In this document: in pieces, positions 50,132 through 59,819 of the stretch
Layout: each line of letters begins with the position of its first letter
Numbering within the stretch: the stretch's first letter is position 1
Assembly: GCF_011290685.1 (NCBI RefSeq)
Contig: NZ_JAANYN010000006.1
Coordinates: 310,001-374,000 of the forward strand
From: Cyclobacterium plantarum
Lineage (GTDB): Bacteria > Bacteroidota > Bacteroidia > Cytophagales > Cyclobacteriaceae
Length of the DNA stretch: 64,000 bases
Reading direction: 5' to 3'
Made by a program: the position numbers and the translations under genes
The notes under the pieces: model-generated
Databases searched by the model: none
The model's input: only the letters and a program-made list of their open reading frames with translations
Told to the model about the DNA's origin: nothing

Positions 50132-53100
50132 CTACTCGTCTAAAGGAAGGGATATTTTCACCAATGTGCCTTTACCTTTTTCGCTTTCAACCTGAATATG
50201 CCCATTCAGGCGATCAACTAAATGCCTGGTAATAGCCAACCCGATTCCCGAGCCTTCAAATTTACGGCTAAAACCCTTACTTTCCTGCTCGAAGGGATAA
50301 AACAATTTCGCCAAATAATCCTGACTGATTCCCACCCCCTGATCCTGTACCTGGAAAGCCAACTGATTTTCAATTTTTTCCACCCGTATTTGAATCATTC
50401 CCTTTTCAGAATATTTAATCGAATTTCCAACGATATTATTCACAATAATTTCCAAACCCCTTCTTTCCACTTTGGCAACAAAAGGTTTTGTGACAAATTT
50501 TGTTGAGACTAAGATACCTTTTTTTATTCCGATCGATTTATGTTTTACCAATATTTTTGAAATAAAATCATTGATATTGGTATTTTCAAGCATGAAATCA
50601 ACCTTATCGGATTCAATCAGGGATAGGTCAAGAATATTGGTCATGGTATGGAGTAATCTTTCCCCACTTTCCCTGATAATCTCCAGATGGCCTTGCAAAT
50701 CTTCGTCACCTGTTCTGTTTTGAATAAGTTGCTCCGTACTTCCCAAGATGCCGTTCAGAGGGGTTCTGACCTCATGACTCATATTGGATAAAATGTTGCT
50801 TTTCAATTGACTTACTTCCTCTGCCTTTTCCTTGGCTATTTTCAATCCCTGTTCATAGGCCTTTTTGCTAGAAATATCACGAAATACATTCAAATAAAGC
50901 GGTTTCCCCTGATAATCTTCTTTCATTCTTGAAATAAACAATTCAATTTCCCTTTCCCCTGAGCGAAATGGCATTTTCAATTCGCAGGTAAAGCCCTTCC
51001 CATCGATATTTTGCAAATCGCCTTTTATCCGGTTGCGAATAGTCGCATAATAGGTCGGTTCAGCAAAAAGGTGTCCAAGTCCGTAAGTCTGCAGGGATTT
51101 CTCAGTTACGGAAGCCATCTTGCATATATTGGGATTAGCTGCGATAACTTGTCCTCCCAAAACAGAGAGCAGTAAGCCATCCTGTGAACTATTCCAAACA
51201 TTGCGAAAACGGTCTTCCCTGTTTTCAATTTCAATGGTTTTTTCATTTAGGGAATTTTTTAACACTCCCTGGTGCCTGGCCTGTCTGAAAAGGGTATTGA
51301 TCCCGATTCCCAAAACAATTAAAAAGACAGTAACTAGAAATACAAACCAAAATTGAAAATAAAAAGGATTATCAATTTGAAAATCAGTGGAATAGACGGT
51401 TTCCGATTCAGGATACCCTACCAGTGATGCCTTCATGGCCAGCCGGTAACTTCCGGGAGGAAGATTATTGAAATACAGCTCATTGCTTCTGGGGTTCTCC
51501 ACTTTTTGCCATTCCGAATGAAAACCCTCTAAACGGTAATGAACCACCAGGTTTGGGGAATTCAGAAAACTGGCAGCACTGAAAGAACAGACAATGTTAT
51601 TTAACTGATAAGGAATGGTCAGGAAGTCCGACTCTACCGGTTCCGCATCTACTACCGCTACTTGGTTGAGGTTCACCAGAGGGCTGGATAGGGAGTTCTG
51701 GTCTTCTTCGGGGTAATAAACAGAAACCCCATTCTGGGTACCAATAAAAACCCTACCCCGGTCTGCCTGAACCAAAGCCCCTCTTCCCACATCATTTCCC
51801 AGCAGTCCTGTATTTTCATCAAAGACCCGCAAACGATCCTTTTCATGGAGGATGACCCCTGAATCTGTACCCAACCAAACATATCCCTTTTCATCTTCTA
51901 ATATGGCATAAACCGGGTGGTCAATCAATTGTTCTTGTAACTGTGCAGGAATCAGCTCACCATCAATATAAGAAAAATACCCCTTTTCAGTACCTAAAAA
52001 CAAAGTATCGTTTCTTTCCAGATAATCATAGCCATTAACTTTAATTACCTTATCATAACTTTTCACATCTTTGATTGAAATAGGCCTTCCCGCTACAAAT
52101 ACAATCCATTTGCCGTTTTTCAATTGTCCAAATTTCCGGATAAAACCAATCGATTCATTTTCAGGAAGCCCAATATCATAGGGACTCAGCTGCGGGTCAG
52201 CACCAGGTCTTGGCAATTTCGCAGTATAGATTTTTTCATTTCCTGCTATCCATAGGTCGTCACCTTTTGCCAAAACATAGCTTACAAATTCCTGATCAGG
52301 TAATTGAAATAATTTGTAGTTCTGGGTTTTGGTATCGAAAAACCCGAGACCATTTTCATAAGCAGAAAACCAGACATTGCTGTTCTTGTCCAGACTGAAA
52401 TTCAGTACCCTTTCTCTCCTGGTAGGAAAGTCTTCATCTGAAAAAAAATAAGTCTTCACCGGTCGGGAACCATACCAAACCTGAATGCCATTTTCAAATC
52501 CAACAAGATAATTCCGCCGGCCATACATGATCGCTGCCGAAATATCAGAATTGGGCATACCAGTTCTTTCGTCAAAATTCTGGAATCTGGTACTGGCAAG
52601 ATTGGCCAATCCACGGAAAGTACCCACCCAGATTATTCCCTCCCTGTCCACCAGGGCGGTATTTATCTGATTGGTTTTCAAGTCATCATAAGCAGAAAGT
52701 TCAAACCGGCGCCGGGTTTTGAGGTTGTATTGAAACAATTGAGAATTATAATAAAAATAGAGTTTACCATACTTGTAAAAAAGGTCGTAGGAATCTTCCG
52801 GACCTATCGACTCCTGCCGGAAATTTGTATGCAATGTATCAATCAGGTTACCTGCCCCGTCTCCCTGATAAACCGCATTTTTGGTGAGATAAAAATAGGT
52901 GTCATTATCTTCCAAATGAATCATCTTCAATAATGGGTTCTCAACTTGACCAATGAAAAGGTCTTCTTTGGGCTGAAGTGATTCACCCAACAATTGGTAG
53001 ATACCACTCTCAAATAAAAAAAAGGTATCCGCATCGGAAACAAAATGGGAATAATATTTCCCGAAACCTTCTGTCCATAAATCAACCGGTTCTTTTTCTG

Positions 53101-53563
53101 GGTGTTCCTGATAAACAATCCTATTCTTCAAAACCAGAAATAGCTTTTTGCTTTCTTTCCTACCGAGGGTGAAAAAATCTATAGAATCAAAAAAGGCCGA
53201 TGAATCAATTGATGACAAAATGGAATGGGGCTTTTCCCAGGAATTCATATTAAAATGATACAAAAGAGGGCGACCGGCACTTTGGTACACCCATACCAAA
53301 CCCTCTTCATCCACCCAAACTTTCTGTTGGGTGGAAAATGCGGTTTTGATACTGTCTGGGAGCTCAAGAGAAACGATTCCATCGGAGAAAATGGTGCCTC
53401 TGTTGCTGGAAACCCAGACAAATCCTCGCTGGTCCTGGGCGATCGAATTGATTTGGTTGGGGATTTGTCCAAAGCCTTTAACCTGTTTGTTGAATTTAAA
53501 AGTTTGACCCAAGGCCAAATCCTGGGCCAGAAAAAGAAAAATAAATAGGAATAATTTGTTCAT
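50132..53563 (-). CDS. Large sensor histidine kinase (Reg_prop propeller, Y_Y_Y, PAS)
   Basis: A 1,143-residue membrane sensor kinase. It has a signal peptide (1-19), a periplasmic beta-propeller of Reg_prop repeats (about 20-640), a Y_Y_Y domain (655-715), one transmembrane helix (733-758), a coiled-coil, a PAS domain (about 795-900), HisKA with SHEVRTPLNG near 928, and HATPase (about 1010-1140). This is the periplasmic architecture of Bacteroidota hybrid two-component systems, but here without the C-terminal receiver and AraC domains. It begins the operon that continues with the receiver-kinase, ABC ATPase, permease and DUF3299 gene, so it may sense the state of that transporter or its substrate. 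Confidence 0.93.
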   Translation of the reverse strand: MNKLFLFIFLFLAQDLALGQTFKFNKQVKGFGQIPNQINSIAQDQRGFVWVSSNRGTIFSDGIVSLELPDSIKTAFSTQQKVWVDEEGLVWVYQSAGRPLLYHFNMNSWEKPHSILSSIDSSAFFDSIDFFTLGRKESKKLFLVLKNRIVYQEHPEKEPVDLWTEGFGKYYSHFVSDADTFFLFESGIYQLLGESLQPKEDLFIGQVENPLLKMIHLEDNDTYFYLTKNAVYQGDGAGNLIDTLHTNFRQESIGPEDSYDLFYKYGKLYFYYNSQLFQYNLKTRRRFELSAYDDLKTNQINTALVDREGIIWVGTFRGLANLASTRFQNFDERTGMPNSDISAAIMYGRRNYLVGFENGIQVWYGSRPVKTYFFSDEDFPTRRERVLNFSLDKNSNVWFSAYENGLGFFDTKTQNYKLFQLPDQEFVSYVLAKGDDLWIAGNEKIYTAKLPRPGADPQLSPYDIGLPENESIGFIRKFGQLKNGKWIVFVAGRPISIKDVKSYDKVIKVNGYDYLERNDTLFLGTEKGYFSYIDGELIPAQLQEQLIDHPVYAILEDEKGYVWLGTDSGVILHEKDRLRVFDENTGLLGNDVGRGALVQADRGRVFIGTQNGVSVYYPEEDQNSLSSPLVNLNQVAVVDAEPVESDFLTIPYQLNNIVCSFSAASFLNSPNLVVHYRLEGFHSEWQKVENPRSNELYFNNLPPGSYRLAMKASLVGYPESETVYSTDFQIDNPFYFQFWFVFLVTVFLIVLGIGINTLFRQARHQGVLKNSLNEKTIEIENREDRFRNVWNSSQDGLLLSVLGGQVIAANPNICKMASVTEKSLQTYGLGHLFAEPTYYATIRNRIKGDLQNIDGKGFTCELKMPFRSGEREIELFISRMKEDYQGKPLYLNVFRDISSKKAYEQGLKIAKEKAEEVSQLKSNILSNMSHEVRTPLNGILGSTEQLIQNRTGDEDLQGHLEIIRESGERLLHTMTNILDLSLIESDKVDFMLENTNINDFISKILVKHKSIGIKKGILVSTKFVTKPFVAKVERRGLEIIVNNIVGNSIKYSEKGMIQIRVEKIENQLAFQVQDQGVGISQDYLAKLFYPFEQESKGFSRKFEGSGIGLAITRHLVDRLNGHIQVESEKGKGTLVKISLPLDE

Positions 53564-53639
53564 GCCTTGTCAAACTAATCCTAAAAATATAAAAAGTTAT
53601 CAATACTCTAAATTAAATTGATATTGTTTGCCATTTCTT

Positions 53640-53669
53640 TTTGTGATCGCTCTTTATCTTCTATTTTTG
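53640..53669 (+). promoter_or_regulatory. Bacteroidota-type promoter of sucD
   Basis: TTTG at 53640-53643, an 18-bp spacer, and TATTTTTG at 53662-53669 match the TTTG / TAnnTTTG promoter of the phylum. A start of transcription near 53676 would give a leader of about 20 nt before the ATG at 53696. Confidence 0.75.
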
Positions 53670-53695
53670 TACCGAATTAATTATAATGTAGACTT

Positions 53696-54577
53696 ATGAG
53701 CGTACTGGTAAATAAAAATTCTAAAGTTATTGTTCAGGGCTTCACCGGCACTGAGGGTTCTTTTCATGCCCAACAGATGATCGAGTATGGCACCAATGTA
53801 GTTGGGGGAGTAACACCTGGAAAAGGGGGCACAACCCACCTTGGGAAACCTGTTTTCAATACTGTAGAAGATGCCGTCAAGTCCAAAGGGGCAGACACCA
53901 CCATTATTTTCGTGCCTCCTGCTTTCGCAGCGGATGCCATCATGGAAGCAGCTGATGCTGGGATAAAGACAATCATTACCATTACCGAGGGAATTCCGGT
54001 AAAAGACATGATGAAAGTCAAACCCTTTGTCAAAAAGAAAGGTGCGATTTTGATAGGCCCTAATTGTCCGGGGGTAATCACTCCGGGTGAAGCTAAAGTT
54101 GGTATTATGCCGGGATTTGTTTTTAAGCCTGGGAGAGTAGGTGTGGTGTCCAAATCAGGAACCTTAACCTATGAAGCGGCAGATCAGATCACAAAAGCTG
54201 GTCTTGGAGTTTCTACTGCCATTGGAATCGGTGGCGACCCCATTATTGGCACATCCACCAAAGAAGCGGTACAAATGCTGATGGAAGATCCTGAAACAGA
54301 TGCCATCGTAATGATTGGAGAAATCGGGGGAAATTATGAAGCTGAAGCTGCCAAATGGATCAAAGAAAACGGAAATAAAAAACCGGTAGTTGGCTTTATT
54401 GCAGGGCAGACTGCACCTGCTGGCCGAAGAATGGGGCATGCAGGTGCCATTATCGGTGGAAAAGATGATACAGCCATTGCCAAAATGCGCATTATGAAGG
54501 AGAATGGTATTTATGTGGCTGAATCTCCTGCCGAAATCGGAGAGGTAATGGCCAAGGCTTTGGGGGTAGATGCCTGA
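53696..54577 (+). CDS. sucD: Succinyl-CoA synthetase alpha subunit SucD
   Basis: Catalyses the substrate-level phosphorylation step succinyl-CoA + ADP/GDP + phosphate to succinate in the TCA cycle. The 293-residue protein has the CoA-binding N-terminal Rossmann domain ([12 protein letters not shown] near 16-27) and the active-site phosphohistidine His248 in MGHAGAII. The beta subunit gene is not adjacent; the gene stands alone between its own promoter and terminator. It shares the succinyl-CoA node with the methylmalonyl-CoA mutase encoded 13 kb away. Confidence 0.97.
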   Translation: MSVLVNKNSKVIVQGFTGTEGSFHAQQMIEYGTNVVGGVTPGKGGTTHLGKPVFNTVEDAVKSKGADTTIIFVPPAFAADAIMEAADAGIKTIITITEGIPVKDMMKVKPFVKKKGAILIGPNCPGVITPGEAKVGIMPGFVFKPGRVGVVSKSGTLTYEAADQITKAGLGVSTAIGIGGDPIIGTSTKEAVQMLMEDPETDAIVMIGEIGGNYEAEAAKWIKENGNKKPVVGFIAGQTAPAGRRMGHAGAIIGGKDDTAIAKMRIMKENGIYVAESPAEIGEVMAKALGVDA

Positions 54578-54620
54578 TTTTCATATCACCCTCACTGATA
54601 AAAAATAAGATGAATATTAA

Positions 54621-54649
54621 AAGGAAACCCTGAGGGTTTCCTTTTTTTT
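54621..54649 (+). terminator. Terminator of sucD
   Basis: AAGGAAACCC / GGGTTTCCTT forms a 10-bp perfect stem with a 3-nt loop, followed by a run of eight T. It starts about 45 bp after the sucD stop codon. Confidence 0.93.
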
Positions 54650-54776
54650 GTTCTCTGAATTAGTGATTTTTGAAGGAATTGCTACCTTCTATCAAAATAG
54701 TATTGGAAAAATAAGAGATTTTCTTTTACTTTCATTTTATCTGATAGCAAATAGCCAAATAACCTATATCTCTGCG

Positions 54777-56735
54777 ATGAAATCTTATATTTTCCTCGTT
54801 TTATCTATTTTTTTACTTCATTCCAGCATGGCCCAGGAAACCCTGGATTATGCTACGGAAATCATTCCTGTACTCAGAAAACACTGCTATAACTGTCACA
54901 ATGTGGGCAATGCCAAGGGAGGTGTGAATCTGGAAAGATACGAGGAAGAGGGCAGAATCATAAAGGAAGGGCAACTCTGGCTTAAGGTAGTGGACATGGT
55001 AAAAACCAAAGAAATGCCCCCTTCCAACAAACCCTCGCTGGATGAAACTGATTACCATGTATTGGTAGATGGCATCAATGGCATTTTGGTTAAATCCCTG
55101 GAAAAGAAAACACCCGGTAAGGTGATCATCCGAAGATTAAGCCATTCAGAATACCAATATACCATCCTTGATCTTACTGGTATATCCTATGATGCCAACG
55201 GCAGGTTTCCTGCAGATGGTTCAGGCGGGGGCGGATTTGACAATCAGGGAGGATCATTGTTTTTTACTCCTTTAAAAATGGAAAGGTATTACGATGCAGC
55301 AGAAGAAATCGTATCCAATCTTTTGGAAGAACCGAAAAAATGGCAAAAACTGGTACCTGTACGCTATCGCCAAAGCCTATGGCAACGCTTTCTCAACTGG
55401 TTAATGCCCAAATTATACGCAGACTTTGAACTTGTAAATACACCGGAAAAAGCAGCAGAAAAGGTGATCTTTCCCTTTGCCGGCAAAGCCTTCAGAAGAT
55501 TAATAAAAGTGGATGAAAAAGAAAATTTTATCAGCCTCTTCAAAAAAGTTTATCAAACCATGCCCGGAGAGCCAGACCCACAAAGATTTAACCGTTCCGT
55601 GGCAGAGGTCTTTAAAGCCATTCTAATTTCACCTTCCTTTCTTTACAAAATGGAAGAAGAACCCGTGGTCAATGAGCCTGTCCCCCTGAGTGATTTTGAA
55701 CTGGCCAACAGACTTTCTTTTTTTCTATGGTGTAGCATGCCGGACGACGAATTGTTTCAGCTTGCGGTTCAGGGAAAACTACAGGAGCCCGAAGTGCTGG
55801 AAAACCAGGTCCGCAGAATGCTGGATGATCCTAAGTCGATCCGATTTGCTGAATCCTTTGTCAGCCAATGGCTTGGGATCAACAAGTTAAAAGATCCCAA
55901 CGCCCCATTGGCAGAACTGGCCCGGTTTCCTCAATTTACCCAATCCATAAGAGAAGCCATGTTTAAGGAAACAACATCCTTTTTTCACCATGTGCTAACC
56001 GAAAGAAAAAATTTTCTGGACCTGATATCCAGCGACTATGCTTTCCTGAATGAAGAATTAGCTGAATATTATGATATTGAGGGCGTACAGGGAAATGATT
56101 TTCGCAAAGTAGCCCTTAGCAACACCAACAGGGGTGGATTTTTGGGCATGGGCAGTGTTCATTCCGTCACCTCATTACCTACCCGTACCAGCCCGGTACT
56201 CAGAGGCAAATGGGTATTGGAAGAAATTCTGGGGACTTCACCTCCGCCTCCCCCACCCGATGTAGCAGAATTGCCTGAGGATGAGGGGCTGCACGAAGAC
56301 CTGGGCTTAAAGGCGCTTCTGGAGCAGCACCGCTCTGATCCGGCATGCCAGTCCTGCCATGAAAAAATGGATCCCCTGGGTCTTGGACTGGAAAACTTTG
56401 ACGCAGATGGCAAATGGAGAGACAGTTATGGCAATACGCCTATCGATCCCTCTGGAGTATTGGCTAGCGGGGAAACCTTTGAGGGACCCGCTGAACTAAA
56501 AAGCCTTTTGTTGAAGGAAAAGGAACAATTTGCCAGAAATATTTCCAAAAAATCACTTTCGTTTGCCATTGGACGGGGCATAACTTTCACCGATGAAATG
56601 GCAGTCAGAGACTTGTCCGCTGTACTGATGGAGAATGACTTTAACCCGGATTCATTTATAACCGAATTGGTAAAAAGTTATCCCTTTCGGATGAAAATCA
56701 AAGATTTTCAGAAAAAAGTCAATGAAATAGATTAA
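54777..56735 (+). CDS. DUF1587/1592/1588/1585-type di-heme cytochrome (planctomycete type)
   Basis: A 652-residue secreted protein with the domain set DUF1587-DUF1592-DUF1588-DUF1585. Two c-type heme sites are visible: Cys37-Cys40-His41 (CYNCH) near the N-terminus and Cys524-Cys527-His528 (CQSCHEKMDPLGLGLENFD) near the C-terminus. I start at ATG 54777 before a clean signal peptide (MKSYIFLVLSIFLL); the upstream ATG at 54648 lies in the sucD terminator. The neighbouring DUF1552 gene (81-bp gap) is its usual partner in Planctomycetota and Verrucomicrobiota. Biochemical role unknown; an oxidative function in particle or polysaccharide degradation is only a guess. Confidence 0.92.
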   Translation: MKSYIFLVLSIFLLHSSMAQETLDYATEIIPVLRKHCYNCHNVGNAKGGVNLERYEEEGRIIKEGQLWLKVVDMVKTKEMPPSNKPSLDETDYHVLVDGINGILVKSLEKKTPGKVIIRRLSHSEYQYTILDLTGISYDANGRFPADGSGGGGFDNQGGSLFFTPLKMERYYDAAEEIVSNLLEEPKKWQKLVPVRYRQSLWQRFLNWLMPKLYADFELVNTPEKAAEKVIFPFAGKAFRRLIKVDEKENFISLFKKVYQTMPGEPDPQRFNRSVAEVFKAILISPSFLYKMEEEPVVNEPVPLSDFELANRLSFFLWCSMPDDELFQLAVQGKLQEPEVLENQVRRMLDDPKSIRFAESFVSQWLGINKLKDPNAPLAELARFPQFTQSIREAMFKETTSFFHHVLTERKNFLDLISSDYAFLNEELAEYYDIEGVQGNDFRKVALSNTNRGGFLGMGSVHSVTSLPTRTSPVLRGKWVLEEILGTSPPPPPPDVAELPEDEGLHEDLGLKALLEQHRSDPACQSCHEKMDPLGLGLENFDADGKWRDSYGNTPIDPSGVLASGETFEGPAELKSLLLKEKEQFARNISKKSLSFAIGRGITFTDEMAVRDLSAVLMENDFNPDSFITELVKSYPFRMKIKDFQKKVNEID

Positions 56736-56816
56736 ATTACTTGATAATCATCGATTTACTTGATATAAAATAGCTTATTAACCTATACAGGCAATACGAG
56801 AAAAAACACAACACCC

Positions 56817-58202
56817 ATGAGTAAAAAGTGGCAAATATCGAGAAGAAAAATGTTAAAGGGTGTGGGTGCAGCCATTGCACTTCCTTTTATGGAGGCCATG
56901 GCTTCACCCCTTAGCCTGAACACCTACAGAAACGACGGTTTTCCAGTCCGATCTGCTTTCATGTTCATGCCCAATGGGGTTCATCCTGGTCGCTGGACAC
57001 CTGAGGGAATAGGTAGAAACTTCCAGCTTTCCCCTACCCTTTCTCCCCTGAATCATTTGAAAGACGATATTTTGGTTTTGGGTCAGTTGATGAATAAGAA
57101 TGCCATCTTCCAGGGGGCTGATGGGCATTACGCCAAAACCGCAAACTTACTCACCTGCATGTCCATTCAAAAAACAGCAGGAGATAACATCAATAGTGGG
57201 GGAATCTCCGTTGATCAGCTGATTGCCAATCACTATAAAAATGAAACCCTTTTTCCTTCCCTGGAATATGGTTTGGACCGCATTAAAACAGGAGTAGACA
57301 TCAATGTGGGATTTACCCGCCTGTATGCCAGTAGCATCTCCTGGAAAAATGCCACCACACCCCTATCCAAAGAAATTGATCCCAGGCTGGCTTTTGACAG
57401 GCTTTTCAAATCCTTTGTACCGGGAAACAATAACCAAGAAAATCCCCATAAAAGCAGTATTCTGGATGCAGTAATGACTGATGCCAAAAGCCTGAAAAAC
57501 AATCTGGGGCGCTCAGATCAGGATAAACTGGAAGAATACCTTGAATCCATCAGGTCTATAGAAAAAAGAATCAACAACCAGTCAAACATTAAGGATTTTG
57601 CGGGTAATATTACTCCTGACATTAAAAAGGAACTGGTCCGCGTGAATCAGAATATTGATGAATACGTGGAGGTCTATGCAGGGGTAGATGTCACGGAAAA
57701 AACCAGGTTGATGTTTGATATCATGGCCCTGGCACTCTGGAGCGATGCCAGCAGGGTGGCAACCTTTATGTTCGGTAATTCAGTAAGCAACAGGAACTTT
57801 TCCTTTCTGGAAGGAGTAAATGGTGCGCATCATTCCATATCACACCACATGAACCATCCTGAGAAAATGGAACAATATGACCGGATAACCAAATGGCACC
57901 TGGAGCAATATGCTTACTTCCTGAACAAATTGAAATCCATTAAAGAAGGAAATGGTACCCTGCTTGATAATTCACTGGTCATGTTTGCCTCTGGATTAAG
58001 GGATGGGAACCGGCACTCTCCCCGGGATTTGCCCATTATTGTTGGTGGTCGTGGTGGAGGGAAAATAAAATCCGGTCAAAATCTGATTTTCGAAGAAAAT
58101 ACCCCACTGGCAAACCTGTACACTACCTGGATGCAGGCAACAGGTATAGAAATGGAACATTTTGCCGATAGTACCGGAATATTACATCCCATTATCAGCT
58201 AA
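56817..58202 (+). CDS. DUF1552 protein with Tat-like signal
   Basis: A 461-residue DUF1552 protein. The N-terminus SRRKMLKGVGAAIALPF (8-24) resembles a Tat signal, suggesting export in folded form. Family landmarks include FMPNGVHPGRWTP near 50-62, HYAKTANLLT near 103-112 and DNSLVMFASGLRDGN near 384-398, giving the fold a resemblance to alkaline-phosphatase/sulfatase-type DUF1501 relatives. It follows the DUF1592 gene by 81 bp and precedes the membrane cytochrome gene by 69 bp. Function unknown. Confidence 0.9.
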   Translation: MSKKWQISRRKMLKGVGAAIALPFMEAMASPLSLNTYRNDGFPVRSAFMFMPNGVHPGRWTPEGIGRNFQLSPTLSPLNHLKDDILVLGQLMNKNAIFQGADGHYAKTANLLTCMSIQKTAGDNINSGGISVDQLIANHYKNETLFPSLEYGLDRIKTGVDINVGFTRLYASSISWKNATTPLSKEIDPRLAFDRLFKSFVPGNNNQENPHKSSILDAVMTDAKSLKNNLGRSDQDKLEEYLESIRSIEKRINNQSNIKDFAGNITPDIKKELVRVNQNIDEYVEVYAGVDVTEKTRLMFDIMALALWSDASRVATFMFGNSVSNRNFSFLEGVNGAHHSISHHMNHPEKMEQYDRITKWHLEQYAYFLNKLKSIKEGNGTLLDNSLVMFASGLRDGNRHSPRDLPIIVGGRGGGKIKSGQNLIFEENTPLANLYTTWMQATGIEMEHFADSTGILHPIIS

Positions 58203-58271
58203 TTTTTTCCCTTCATCAATATAATTCAATATCAATTTTCAGGAAATGCAGTTCCTGGTACCTGGAATTTT

Positions 58272-59768
58272 ATGGACAAACAAAATTACCCCCATACACA
58301 GCAAAATAATGCTTTATTTGAAAGGAAAAGATTGCCACTTCTGCTCCTGCCCCTTGTTTTTTACCTGATTTTATTGCTCTTGCCATTCGATACAGCAACT
58401 CAAAACCCCTTAATGGTATTTTTGGGAAGATTCCATCCACTGATGTTGCATTTTCCCATCGTGTTGATCCTCCTTACCACTGCCTTTGTCCTGTTGGGAA
58501 AATTTAATCCTAATTTTAATAAACCAGTGATCATCAGGTCCTTGTTGGGAAGCTCGGTACTGTTCACCTTGGTAGCGATCATGGCAGGATACCTGCTTTT
58601 TATTTCCGATGCCTACACAGGATCCCTTGCAAAAAATCATTTTTATGGTGCCCTGATCACCGGTGGAGGCATCACTGTCAGTTTTCTTTTTTATGAATGG
58701 ATGCATGCCAAAGAAAAACCCATTGGATTTGTCTTTTTTATCTTTTTGGCTTTGACCAATTTTGCATTGGCTTATACCAGTCATATGGGCGGGTCCCTGA
58801 CGCACGGGGCAGATTATCTTTCCGAACCTCTGGTAAGCCTGCTACCCTCCAAAATAGAACAAAAAAACCCGGAGGACATGCTCTTATACGATGATATAGT
58901 GGCCACTGTATTGGAAACCAAATGCGCCTCTTGCCACAATGAAAACAAAACCAAAGGAGATTTGCTCCTTAACAGCCATGGTGCCTTGCTGGAAGCTGGA
59001 AAAAGTGAGAAGAAGGCCGTAGTCCCCGGAAAACCAGATGCCAGTGAACTAATGGTCAGGGTTAAGCTTCCCGAAGGTCATGAGGACCGCATGCCGCCAG
59101 AGGGCAAACCAGGATTAACCGAGAACGAACGCGCAGTGATTTCTTTTTGGATAGCAAACGGGGCTTCACAGGAATTCAGGAAGGAAGAGGTGAAAGATAC
59201 CAGCATCCTGGCCAGGCTGGAGGAAATGATGCCTGATATCTACCAGGCCCAATTTAAAATACTGAAAGACAAGGCGGAATTTGAAGCGGCACAAAAAGAA
59301 TTGGAAGCCATCGCTTCCAAACTAGGCGTGACTGTATCACCGGATAAAAAGATGAATGAAAAATTTTTTGATATGAAAATGAAATTTCCTCCTCCACCTT
59401 TTGGAACGGAGGAATTACAGGAATTTTCTCCCTATTTTCCATTCTTTTCCCGCATTTCTCTGGCTTCCAGTAATGTTAAGGACGATGACTTGTTTTTTTT
59501 GGCCAAAATGACCGAATTGCGGGAGTTGGTACTACAAAAAACTGCTGTCACAGGGGATGGTTTGCCTTATTTAAAGGATTTGCCTCATTTGGAGGTATTG
59601 AACCTCTCTTTCACACCATTGGAAGATGCCCATCTGCTCCACCTCCTGGCCTTTAAAAGTCTGAAAAAGGTGTATTTGTTTGGTACCCCGGTAAAAAACG
59701 AACTTATAGACGCCTTTCAAAAACACCGGCCGGAGGTAGCTGTGATTTTGGAAGAAGGGCCCAATTAA
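58272..59768 (+). CDS. Membrane cytochrome c (DUF2231-like helices, PSCyt1-type heme domain, LRR tail)
   Basis: A 498-residue protein combining about five transmembrane helices (20-40, 52-72, 85-112, 118-138, 148-168; DUF2231-like), a planctomycete-type cytochrome domain with Cys218-Cys221-His222 (CASCHN), the typical block RMPPEGKPGLTENE near 277-290, and a short leucine-rich repeat tail (about 390-490). It probably links the secreted DUF1592/DUF1552 pair to the membrane electron chain. It is third in the cassette, with a 51-bp gap to the PhoPQ-related gene. Confidence 0.9.
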   Translation: MDKQNYPHTQQNNALFERKRLPLLLLPLVFYLILLLLPFDTATQNPLMVFLGRFHPLMLHFPIVLILLTTAFVLLGKFNPNFNKPVIIRSLLGSSVLFTLVAIMAGYLLFISDAYTGSLAKNHFYGALITGGGITVSFLFYEWMHAKEKPIGFVFFIFLALTNFALAYTSHMGGSLTHGADYLSEPLVSLLPSKIEQKNPEDMLLYDDIVATVLETKCASCHNENKTKGDLLLNSHGALLEAGKSEKKAVVPGKPDASELMVRVKLPEGHEDRMPPEGKPGLTENERAVISFWIANGASQEFRKEEVKDTSILARLEEMMPDIYQAQFKILKDKAEFEAAQKELEAIASKLGVTVSPDKKMNEKFFDMKMKFPPPPFGTEELQEFSPYFPFFSRISLASSNVKDDDLFFLAKMTELRELVLQKTAVTGDGLPYLKDLPHLEVLNLSFTPLEDAHLLHLLAFKSLKKVYLFGTPVKNELIDAFQKHRPEVAVILEEGPN

Positions 59769-59819
59769 TAATGGCCCGTTTGTCATTTATTGGGTAATAT
59801 TAGGGTAAAATTATAAATC

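Noticed and set aside
54648-54776. Upstream ATG at 54648 as start of the DUF1592-type gene
   Set aside because: It lies at the T-run of the sucD terminator, and the ATG at 54777 directly precedes a typical signal peptide.
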